Assembly: GCA_937942965.1 (NCBI GenBank)
Contig: CALDGN010000181.1
Span: forward strand, 1-5,599
Direction of reading: 5' to 3'
Length of the DNA stretch: 5,599 nt
Origin: an uncultured Acidimicrobiales bacterium
GTDB taxonomy: Bacteria > Actinomycetota > Acidimicrobiia > Acidimicrobiales > UBA10347
Every line of letters starts with the position of its first letter. Position 1 is the first letter of the stretch. Positions 1-5,599 of this stretch are shown piece after piece. Below the pieces are notes generated by a model, which was not told where the DNA came from, did no database searches, and was given only the letters and a program-made list of their open reading frames with translations. The position numbers and the translations under genes are program-made.

Positions 1-289
1 GGTGGATCGTGCCGCCACAGGTCAGGCCGACGGCATAGGCCTCGTCGTCGCTGTAGCCAAACGTCACCATGCGGCGATCGCGTGAGCTGATGATGTCGAG
101 CGCTTCTTCGACGACGGCGCCTTCGACACAGCCGCCACTGACTGAACCAATGACTTCGCCGTCTTCGTTGACCGCCATGGCGGCGCCAGGTTCACGGGGG
201 CCGGAACCGTCGGTGTCCACGACACGGGCGATCGCAACTTGTTTGCCGGCCTTACGCCAGCTGGAGACCTCGTCGAGGATGTCCTTCAT
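1..289 (-). CDS. XdhC/CoxF/CoxI-family molybdenum hydroxylase maturation protein, N-terminal part (C-terminus beyond window)
   Basis: The first 96 residues are present and the gene runs off the window at position 1. The family marks are clear: a GSVSGGCVEGAV segment at residues 48-59 and GLTCGGTI at 88-95, both typical of the XdhC/CoxI N-terminal domain, with conserved Cys54 and Cys91. Known family members bind molybdenum cofactor, help its sulfuration and hand it to the apo-enzyme of xanthine dehydrogenase or CO dehydrogenase type in the cytoplasm; that role is carried over here by homology. The ATG at 289 is preceded by AGGTAGG, with the last AGG 8 nt from the start and overlapping the stop of the CoxE-like gene. 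The gap is only 9 nt, so the gene is very probably co-transcribed and coupled with the CoxD/CoxE-like pair. Whether the missing part carries the C-terminal Rossmann domain of full XdhC or stops short, as in small CoxI forms, cannot be seen. The family call is firm; the target enzyme is unknown. Confidence 0.93.
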   Translation of the reverse strand, partial: MKDILDEVSSWRKAGKQVAIARVVDTDGSGPREPGAAMAVNEDGEVIGSVSGGCVEGAVVEEALDIISSRDRRMVTFGYSDDEAYAVGLTCGGTIH

Positions 290-298
290 CTTCTGAAC

Positions 299-1564
299 CT
301 ACCTGGAGTGGCTGGAGAGCTGGGGATTGTCATCGGCCGTCTTGTTGACGGCGATCGCGAGTTGTTCGAGTGCTCGAAGGGAATGCCCTTCGACAAAGTC
401 ATCAACGTAGGGAAGGGCCGCTGCCATTCCCCGAGCCAAGGGTTGGTAGCCGTCGGTGGCCTTGAGCGGGTTCGACCAGACGATGCGATAGGCAACGCGA
501 GACAGCCGCGCCATCTGTTCGGTCATGAGCTCGGGATCGCCGCGGTCCCAGCCGTCGGACAGGATCACGACAACAGCGCCACGGGCCATGCCCCGCACAG
601 CCCATTCGTCGTTGAACACTCGGATCGACTCACCGAGCCGAGTGCCGCCGGACCAATCATCGACGGCATCACCCGCATTGGCCAGTGCCCGATCGGGGTC
701 GAGCGTCGCCATCTCGCGGGTCAAACGGGTCAACCGGGTCCCGAGCGCAAAGGCCTCGACCCTCCCCCGGGCCAGCACCGTGGCGTGCACGAAGCGCAGC
801 AACGCACGCGAGTAGGACTCCATAGATCCACTGATATCGAGCAGCAACACGACCCGACGCGGCTGCTCACTCTTGCGTCGGTACTTGCGCTCGATCGGCT
901 CACCGCCGTGGGCCATCGCCCGGCGCACCGTGCGCCGCAGATCAGGCTGGCCAGAGAGCTTCTTGGTGCGCTTGAGCCGACGAGACGACTTGACTGCACC
1001 GCCGATGCGCATCTTCTGCATGAGGAACGTGAGCTCACGGAGCTCGTCTTTGGTGTATTCGGCGAAGTCCTTGTCCCGCAGCACTTCGACGGCGCTGTAA
1101 CGCATGACGACATCGGGCTCGCCGCCGCCATCGTCATCGTCGTCGCTGGACGCATCGTTCTCGATGCCGTCTTCTTGTTCGTCGACGGCGACGCTGGTGA
1201 CCTTGGTGAGGGTCTCTGGTTCCTCCGGGAACTCGGCACCGGTCCAGTACTGGCCGAAGACCCGGTGATAGGTCATGAAGTCTTCGGAGCGAGTGAGCAG
1301 GGTTGTGCGCCCGCACCAATAGCGAGCGGACCGGTCGACCGAGTTCACCGCGGCGAGTGCACGCACGTACAGCAGCGTTGCCCCGATCGGGACCTCGATG
1401 CCGGCGTCTCGAAGCGCGTCGACAAAGCCGGCCGCTAAGATCGGCAAGAGCGAGCGGTCAACCTCGCGGCCGTCCGGCAGCGCTGGTCGCTCCCCGATCA
1501 CCGTGCGTTCGGTGATGACCCAGTTGTCGAGGTTGCGGCCGTCGCGGCCGCGCTGCTCAGCCAT
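299..1564 (-). CDS. CoxE-like von Willebrand factor A (VWA) domain protein
   Basis: This 421-residue protein matches the VWA_CoxE family. The conserved region starts near residue 46 (FVDALRDAGIEVP). The C-terminal VWA domain starts near residue 237 and carries a complete metal-ion-dependent adhesion site: DISGS at 243-247, Thr308 in a GGTRLG segment, and Asp337 in SDGWDRGD. A basic stretch (about 195-217) precedes the domain, as usual for the family. An Asp/Glu-rich linker (about 129-150, five Asp in a row at 141-145) separates the two halves. No signal peptide or membrane helix is seen, so it should be cytoplasmic. CoxE works with the MoxR-type ATPase CoxD in maturing the Mo/Cu site of CO dehydrogenase; the same pair also occurs with other molybdenum hydroxylases. 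The ATG at 1564 lies 2 nt after the stop of the ATPase gene, which argues for translational coupling. The ribosome site is weak (AGG 7 nt upstream). A later start is possible, because the first 40 or so residues are poorly conserved-looking. Confidence 0.93.
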   Translation of the reverse strand: MAEQRGRDGRNLDNWVITERTVIGERPALPDGREVDRSLLPILAAGFVDALRDAGIEVPIGATLLYVRALAAVNSVDRSARYWCGRTTLLTRSEDFMTYHRVFGQYWTGAEFPEEPETLTKVTSVAVDEQEDGIENDASSDDDDDGGGEPDVVMRYSAVEVLRDKDFAEYTKDELRELTFLMQKMRIGGAVKSSRRLKRTKKLSGQPDLRRTVRRAMAHGGEPIERKYRRKSEQPRRVVLLLDISGSMESYSRALLRFVHATVLARGRVEAFALGTRLTRLTREMATLDPDRALANAGDAVDDWSGGTRLGESIRVFNDEWAVRGMARGAVVVILSDGWDRGDPELMTEQMARLSRVAYRIVWSNPLKATDGYQPLARGMAAALPYVDDFVEGHSLRALEQLAIAVNKTADDNPQLSSHSR

Positions 1565-1566
1565 GG

Positions 1567-2475
1567 CTAGACCTGGCTAGCGGCCACGACCTCGTCGAGT
1601 CCGTGATCACGGACTCGTTGCTGATCCTCGCGGTACTTCAGCACCGTGCCGAGACTGGCGTCGGCAGTATCGACGTCGAGCTTGGAACGCTGCAAGCGGT
1701 GCAGGGCTTGGGCCCAGTCGATGCTTTCGGCGACACCAGGTGGCTTGTAGAGCCCGAGTCCGCGGAACTGGGCGACCGCTCGGGCAACCTGGCCAGCGAG
1801 CTGGTCGGTGACGCCATCGGTACGGCGGCGAATGATCTCGATCTCGCGTTCGAGGCCCGGATGCTCGACCCAGTGGTAGAGCGCACGCCGCTTCAGCGCG
1901 TCGTGCACGTCACGAGTGCGGTTCGAGGTGATGATCACGATCGGCGGCTGCTCGGCCCTGAAGGTGCCGACCTCGGGAACGGTGATCGCGTACTCGGAAA
2001 GGATCTCGAGCAGGAATGCTTCGAACTCGTCGTCGGCCCGATCGACCTCGTCGATCAGCAGGATCGGCGGCACCGGGTCGTCGTGGGCGATGGCGTCGAG
2101 CAGCGGGCGTCGCACCAAGAACTTGTCGCTGTACAGCTCGTCTTCGACATCGCTCGTGTCGGCGTCGAGCGCTCCCATGGCTTCGCGGGTGCGCAGATGC
2201 AAGAGCTGGCGGCTGTAGTCCCACTCGTACACAGCCTGGCCTGCGTCGAGGCCGTCGTAGCACTGCAAACGGATGAGGCGACCGCCACTCCAGCGGCTCA
2301 ATGTCTTGGCGACTTCGGTCTTACCAACGCCAGCTTCGCCCTCGAGTAACAGCGGCCGCTTCAGCTCAATGGCCAAGAAAATCGCGGTGGCCAACGACTC
2401 ATCAGCGAGGTAGTCGTGATCGGCGAGACCGGCGGCGACATCGGCAACGGTTGCTGGAGGAAAGGCGACGGACAT
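1567..2475 (-). CDS. MoxR-family AAA+ ATPase, CoxD-like
   Basis: The 302-residue protein is a single AAA+ module of the MoxR type and of normal length for it. Walker A is GEAGVGKT at 45-52, Walker B is ILLIDEVD at 138-145, sensor 1 is Asn185 in an ITSN strand, and an arginine pair at 196-197 (DALKRR) fits the arginine finger. The C-terminal lid has KPPGVAESIDWAQAL at 244-258, the sensor-2 region typical of CoxD-like proteins. No membrane segment or signal peptide is present. MoxR ATPases act as chaperones beside a VWA partner; CoxD with CoxE is needed for assembling the active site of CO dehydrogenase. The CoxE-like gene starts 2 nt downstream, supporting that pairing. The ATG at 2475 is the first in-frame start giving a complete domain. 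No good Shine-Dalgarno is visible before it, so the message could be leaderless. A general MoxR role with another metalloenzyme is the main alternative. Confidence 0.94.
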   Translation of the reverse strand: MSVAFPPATVADVAAGLADHDYLADESLATAIFLAIELKRPLLLEGEAGVGKTEVAKTLSRWSGGRLIRLQCYDGLDAGQAVYEWDYSRQLLHLRTREAMGALDADTSDVEDELYSDKFLVRRPLLDAIAHDDPVPPILLIDEVDRADDEFEAFLLEILSEYAITVPEVGTFRAEQPPIVIITSNRTRDVHDALKRRALYHWVEHPGLEREIEIIRRRTDGVTDQLAGQVARAVAQFRGLGLYKPPGVAESIDWAQALHRLQRSKLDVDTADASLGTVLKYREDQQRVRDHGLDEVVAASQV

Positions 2476-2521
2476 CGCCGCTCAGACTACGTGCCGTTCG
2501 CCTCGCTCACTAACCCCAACG

Positions 2522-2539
2522 CGCTGCGACTCCGCAGCG
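2522..2539 (-). terminator. GC-rich hairpin after the GGDEF gene, possible terminator
   Basis: A perfect 7-bp inverted repeat (CGCTGCG / CGCAGCG) with a 4-nt loop (GAGT on the minus strand) starts 15 nt after the stop of the GGDEF gene and ends 46 nt before the ATPase start. It is well placed to separate the two transcripts. It lacks a clear U-tract (the following bases are CGTTGGGGTT), so it would be a weak or U-less terminator of the kind proposed in high-GC actinobacteria, or just an RNA-stabilising stem. The function is inferred from position only. Confidence 0.4.
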
Positions 2540-2554
2540 ACGACATGAGGGCAG

Positions 2555-4141
2555 CTAGGCCGTGTTGATCGTCACGCCGTCGTTGGCCTGGCGGCGTCGC
2601 TGTGCCTTGTCGTTGTAGACCCGCAGGTCGGCCTCGGTCATGACATCGGCCAGCTTGGCCGGCCGGTCTACTTCGACAATGCCGAGGCTGAACTCGAGCG
2701 CGTGAGCGAACCCGTCGCCGTGGTCCGGATGCAGCACGACTGGCTCACCGGTGATGCGGCGGAGTCGATGTTGGAGCGCCGCGAGATCCAGCGGGGCCGG
2801 GGCATGGACCGACAGGAAGAACTCGTCGCCGCCGAGGCGAACGACCGTGTGCTCAGCACCCTGAATCGCCGCCGCTGTCTCGGCAACGGCTTGCGAGATC
2901 CGAGAGGCCGCTTCGACCAGAACCGCATCGCCGGCCGCGTGCCCGTACGTGTCGTTCACGGCCTTGAAGCCGTCGAGGTCGATGAGAGCGACGATGTGGC
3001 TCTCGAACCGTTCGTCCTTGAGCAGCACGGCCGAGCGTTCATCGAGCAGACGTCGGTTCCCGATACCGGTGAGCGGATCGACACGGGCCAGCTCGACCGC
3101 CTGGTCACCGCGTCGCACCATGTTGGCAACAACGCCGCACAAGCCGACGATAGCCACCCCAGCCAATGCGAGTAGCAGGTTCGACGTCCGACGAGCGCTT
3201 GTCGCGGCGCCATCGCTTTCGACCTGTGCCGCCGCCAACGACGCGCGCTCCGATTCCAAGGTCGCCGACACGATCGCTTCGATGTCCTCGGCGGCTTGTG
3301 TACTGCGCGACGCCATCTCGGTGAGCGGGAACGGCGGTGGCGAAGAGCCTTGCCCCAGGTCAGTAAGCCAGCGATCGATCTCGGCCATCCCGGACGCTCG
3401 AAGGATTGCCTCGGTCTCCGCCAATTCGTTCGGAGACTCTTGTCGTACCAGGTCAAGCTCGAACAAGCCGGGAAGCGGAGCTCCGCGCTCGTCGAGCCAA
3501 CCGCCACCACCATCGGCGAGCCAACCGCTTTGGAACTCGACCTGTTCGCGTGCAGTCGCGGCGACGTCCCGCGGATTCACGAGCACGTCCCCAGCGACGG
3601 CTTCCCACAGCACCAGTGTCGGCACCATCGGAAGCACCATCAGCTCGTCTACGGCCGACAACGTCGGGTCCGCAGCACCGGTCACGCGGAAGTCGTCGAG
3701 CGTCGAAGCGGCGAAGTACAGGTCGTCGCTGGTTGGATCATCGGACAGAAAACGCATCTCGTCGAACTCGGCGACCAACTGGTCGGCGGCTCGTCTCAGA
3801 CCGGCGTCAGCCTCGATCACAGCGGCTGCTTCCGCCAACGCGGCGAGCGCATCGACACGCTTGCCCCGGGCCGCTGCAACCGCCTCGGCATTCGCCGTCG
3901 ATGGGTCAAGGACGCCGGCAACTCCTACGGCACTCATCTCCGCGCCGAAGGCGTACTCGAGGTGCGCTCGAGCTTCGAGGAAGTCGAGTTCGGCCATACG
4001 ACTTTGGGCTTGGAGCGTCTCGGCGGAGTGCTCGGATAAGGCTTGGCGGGCCTGCAGCGCACCGAGCAGGGCCGCGGTCGCGATCGCGATCGCCAGCGCA
4101 CCGAGCGCGAATCGGTGCCGTACAAGACGCAGAGCCAACAT
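2555..4141 (-). CDS. Membrane-anchored GGDEF-domain diguanylate cyclase with a large helical sensor region
   Basis: From the chosen ATG the protein has 528 residues. A short basic N-terminus leads into a membrane helix (about 11-30). A mostly helical, acidic region of about 290 residues follows, then a second helix (about 321-341), then a cytoplasmic GGDEF domain (about 350-515). The cyclase looks active: DPLTGIGNRR at 355-364, Asp388, Lys393, Asn396 and Asp405 match the metal and GTP residues of PleD-type enzymes, and the signature GGDEF is at 437-441. The enzyme should make cyclic di-GMP from two GTP. The RxxD inhibitory site, five residues before the signature, reads GAEH, so product inhibition by that site is unlikely. 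The layout suggests sensing outside the membrane, but the sensor region matches no family I can name with confidence. A GTG at 4183 would add 14 residues; the ATG is preferred because GGAG lies 5 nt before it. The gene is flanked by a 67-nt gap and a hairpin, so it is probably its own unit. Confidence 0.93.
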   Translation of the reverse strand: MLALRLVRHRFALGALAIAIATAALLGALQARQALSEHSAETLQAQSRMAELDFLEARAHLEYAFGAEMSAVGVAGVLDPSTANAEAVAAARGKRVDALAALAEAAAVIEADAGLRRAADQLVAEFDEMRFLSDDPTSDDLYFAASTLDDFRVTGAADPTLSAVDELMVLPMVPTLVLWEAVAGDVLVNPRDVAATAREQVEFQSGWLADGGGGWLDERGAPLPGLFELDLVRQESPNELAETEAILRASGMAEIDRWLTDLGQGSSPPPFPLTEMASRSTQAAEDIEAIVSATLESERASLAAAQVESDGAATSARRTSNLLLALAGVAIVGLCGVVANMVRRGDQAVELARVDPLTGIGNRRLLDERSAVLLKDERFESHIVALIDLDGFKAVNDTYGHAAGDAVLVEAASRISQAVAETAAAIQGAEHTVVRLGGDEFFLSVHAPAPLDLAALQHRLRRITGEPVVLHPDHGDGFAHALEFSLGIVEVDRPAKLADVMTEADLRVYNDKAQRRRQANDGVTINTA

Positions 4142-4150
4142 CCTCTCTCC
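4142..4150 (-). promoter_or_regulatory. Purine-rich ribosome binding site of the GGDEF gene
   Basis: On the minus strand the nine bases just before the ATG at 4141 are GGAGAGAGG. GGAG sits 5 nt from the start, a good Shine-Dalgarno distance. The alternative GTG at 4183 has no comparable purine run, so this site decides the start. Confidence 0.6.
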
Positions 4151-4208
4151 ATTCGGCCGCTGCACGCCGATGTTGAGCGGCACGATCGCCGGTACGGGAG
4201 TTGCCCGC

Positions 4209-5189
4209 CTAGCTCGCGGCCAAGAAGGCGGCGAGGTGTTGCTCGGTCTTGGCTGCGACCTCGGGGAAATGCGGATATGCGGGCACCTCGGGTCGTGCGG
4301 CCAGCCAGCCGACGATCATGAGTGACCGGACGGCCAAGAAGGTGTCGATGAGTTCAACCTCGGCATCGCTGAGTGGATGGACGGTGCGGTAACCCTCGAC
4401 CATCGAGGCTTGGGCTGCCGCTTCGATCGGTTCGCCGAGCACCGGGTGCAGGGCAACGGCGAGTTCGTGCACGAACCAGCCATAGCCGCAGTCGTCGAAA
4501 TCGATCACGGTCAAGTCGTCGCCATGCGCCATCACATTGCCGAGATGCAGGTCGGAGTGGATCAGGCCGAAGTGGTCGTTGTTGGTCGACAAACCTGCCA
4601 ACACATCGTGGAGGCGCGCACGGCCGCGGGCGAACAACGCACGCTGGGCGTCGCTGAGTGGCTCCGCTTCCCAGAAGCGGCCCCACAGCGGGTCTGATCC
4701 CATCAACGCATCGGCGTCCCAGCGGCGGCGCACAAAGCCTGCCGGCGCCTTCCAGACCGCGTTGTGCGAGCGAACCTGAGCGGCGATCTTGCCGATGTCT
4801 CGGTAGTGGGGCACGAGGCCATCACTCGCGCCGCCATCGAGTGGCCCGCCCAGCGGAGCACCATCGACCCAGCTGATGACGCCAACCTCGTGGGCGACGC
4901 CCCCGACGTCGACGGTCGCGTAATGCCCACCGGCCGTTGTCGGCAGAGGCTTGGGCGTACGCACCCCGAACGCTCGCAGAGAGTCGACGAACGCGACCTC
5001 GGAATCGAGTTCGGCACGCGCGTTGTAGCCCGGTCGGTGCAGCCGCATCACAAGCGGCTCGCCAACTTTTGTTGTGACTTTGCAGACGACGTTCTCGCTG
5101 TGCGAAAGCAGCTCGACGCTTGCGACGTCGATACCGAACGCGGCTGTGGCCTGGCCCGCTGCTTCGACGAAGTCCTCAGGCGTGGGCAT
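4209..5189 (-). CDS. APH/choline kinase-fold small-molecule phosphotransferase, possible hydroxylysine kinase-like enzyme
   Basis: The 326-residue protein has the fold marks of aminoglycoside phosphotransferase (APH) family kinases. The N-terminal lobe has SENVVCKV at 31-38 and MRLHRPGY at 48-55, both common in the homoserine kinase/SrkA-like branch. The catalytic loop is HSDLHLGN at 211-218, with Asp213 as likely base and Asn218 for metal. The metal-binding motif is IDFDD at 229-233. The C-terminal segment around MIVGWLAARPE (291-301) is also typical. It should transfer phosphate from ATP to a hydroxyl group of a small molecule in the cytoplasm. The start overlaps the end of the PLP-enzyme gene by 14 nt, which ties it to that enzyme. 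If the partner is a phospho-lyase, the kinase would supply its phosphorylated substrate, as hydroxylysine kinase does for PHYKPL. The ATG at 5189 is chosen for its AGGAG site; upstream in-frame codons only translate the neighbour in a wrong frame. An antibiotic-resistance role is not supported. Confidence 0.9.
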   Translation of the reverse strand: MPTPEDFVEAAGQATAAFGIDVASVELLSHSENVVCKVTTKVGEPLVMRLHRPGYNARAELDSEVAFVDSLRAFGVRTPKPLPTTAGGHYATVDVGGVAHEVGVISWVDGAPLGGPLDGGASDGLVPHYRDIGKIAAQVRSHNAVWKAPAGFVRRRWDADALMGSDPLWGRFWEAEPLSDAQRALFARGRARLHDVLAGLSTNNDHFGLIHSDLHLGNVMAHGDDLTVIDFDDCGYGWFVHELAVALHPVLGEPIEAAAQASMVEGYRTVHPLSDAEVELIDTFLAVRSLMIVGWLAARPEVPAYPHFPEVAAKTEQHLAAFLAAS

Positions 5190-5599
5190 CCGAAACGGCT
5201 CCTGCCAGGGCATCGAGGAACAGCTCGGCGTGCTCCTGTTCGAAAACGAGGGGCGGTCGGATCTTGAGCACGTTGCCGTGCTCTCCTGCCTTGCCGAGCA
5301 ACATGCCCCGGGACTTGAGCGCCTCGACCATTGATGCGGCGCCTTCGACATCGGGGTCCGTCGTCCCGGGATGAACCCAGTCGATCCCGATGAAGAGACC
5401 ATGGCCGCGGACGTCGCCCATCTTCGGGTGGTCGGCCTGCATCTCACGGACTGCACGGAGAAGGCCAGCGCCAACCAACGCGACGCTCTCCACGAGATTC
5501 CGGTTCTCGATCTCGTCAAGCACCGCCATGCCGGCGGCGGCCTGCAGCGGGCTGCTGGCGAACGTGTTGAAGTAGCGGTGCTTCGCCCGAAACGCCGAG
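5176..5599 (-). CDS. Class III PLP-dependent aminotransferase-fold enzyme, C-terminal part; likely phospho-lyase branch
   Basis: Only the last 140 residues are in the window; the PLP-binding lysine and N-terminal domains lie beyond 5599. The visible part opens with HRYFNTFASSPLQAAAG and MAVLDEIE, matching the class III pattern YFNTFGGNP..AAAGLAVLD (here ASSP replaces GGNP). It continues with GDVRGHGLFIGIDWV (about residues 61-75) and closes with NVLKIRPPLVF (about 109-119). The last motif resembles the end of the AGXT2L proteins ETNPPL and PHYKPL, which use PLP to remove phosphate and ammonia from phosphoethanolamine or phosphohydroxylysine rather than to transaminate. The adjacent overlapping kinase supports this reading. 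An ordinary omega-amino acid aminotransferase remains possible without the rest of the protein. No membrane or signal segment is seen in this part. Confidence 0.9.
   Translation of the reverse strand, partial: SAFRAKHRYFNTFASSPLQAAAGMAVLDEIENRNLVESVALVGAGLLRAVREMQADHPKMGDVRGHGLFIGIDWVHPGTTDPDVEGAASMVEALKSRGMLLGKAGEHGNVLKIRPPLVFEQEHAELFLDALAGAVSDAHA
5199..5203 (-). promoter_or_regulatory. Shine-Dalgarno site of the kinase gene inside the upstream coding region
   Basis: AGGAG on the minus strand lies 9 nt before the kinase ATG at 5189, within the final codons of the PLP-enzyme gene. It fixes the kinase start and implies that ribosomes finishing the upstream gene can re-initiate at the 14-nt overlap. 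Confidence 0.6.

Noticed and set aside
239..1438. 399-residue open frame on the plus strand opposite the CoxE-like gene
   Set aside because: High-GC antisense shadow: no recognisable domain, low-complexity composition, and the minus strand encodes a clear VWA protein.
1564..1580. Direct repeat TGGCTAG at the ATPase/CoxE junction
   Set aside because: Seven bases repeated once, explained by the stop codon and the coding context; no sign of a mobile-element footprint.
4156..4181. 6-bp inverted repeat (GCCGCT/AGCGGC) with 14-nt loop before the GGDEF gene
   Set aside because: Short stem with a long loop in GC-rich DNA; expected by chance, and no riboswitch-like structure could be built around it.
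4142..4183. GTG start at 4183 adding 14 residues to the GGDEF protein
   Set aside because: There is no Shine-Dalgarno before it, while the ATG at 4141 has GGAG at 5 nt and leaves a normal short cytoplasmic tail before the membrane helix.
2949..4325. 458-residue open frame on the plus strand opposite the GGDEF gene
   Set aside because: Ser/Ala/Arg-rich shadow with no motif; it also runs across the gap into the kinase gene, which a real gene would be unlikely to do.
4209..5189. Aminoglycoside resistance gene
   Set aside because: The fold family is shared, but the N-lobe and C-terminal motifs fit metabolic kinases of the SrkA/homoserine kinase type, and the gene overlaps a PLP enzyme gene with no mobile elements nearby.
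5190..5519. N-terminal extension of the kinase frame by 110 residues
   Set aside because: This is the PLP-enzyme coding region read in another frame; it has Ser/Arg-rich composition, and the real start at 5189 has its own AGGAG site.

Overview
The window is a dense, GC-rich stretch of bacterial chromosome in which every convincing gene lies on the minus strand, so it reads from position 5599 down to 1. Six protein genes are supported. The two at the ends are cut by the window edges. The codon bias towards G/C third positions, the Ala/Arg/Asp-rich proteins and the gene types fit a high-GC actinobacterium, possibly Acidimicrobiia. That placement is an impression, not a measurement.

In transcription order, the first unit is the C-terminal part of a class III PLP-dependent enzyme (5176-5599), whose end overlaps the start of a phosphotransferase of the APH/choline kinase fold (4209-5189). 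The tail of the PLP enzyme resembles the phospho-lyase branch of the class III family (relatives of human ETNPPL and PHYKPL). Together they look like a two-step module: phosphorylate a small amino-alcohol or hydroxy-amino acid, then eliminate phosphate and the amine. The substrate cannot be read from the sequence.

The second unit is a single membrane-anchored GGDEF protein (2555-4141). It has a sensor region of about 290 residues, probably outside the cytoplasm, between two membrane helices, and a catalytically intact diguanylate cyclase domain that lacks the usual inhibitory RxxD site. A short GC-rich hairpin follows it.

The third unit (1-2475) is a tightly packed trio: a MoxR/CoxD-type AAA+ ATPase, a CoxE-type von Willebrand A protein and an XdhC/CoxF/CoxI-type protein (cut at its C-terminus). 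Spacing is 2 and 9 nt. This is the accessory set that matures molybdenum hydroxylases such as carbon monoxide dehydrogenase or xanthine dehydrogenase. The large, medium and small structural subunits are not in the window and may lie beyond position 1 or elsewhere.

No tRNA, rRNA, CRISPR array, insertion sequence or phage signature was seen. The only gaps are 67 nt (4142-4208) and 79 nt (2476-2554). No clearly new system is evident; the best leads are the kinase/phospho-lyase pair and the uncharacterised sensor region of the GGDEF protein.
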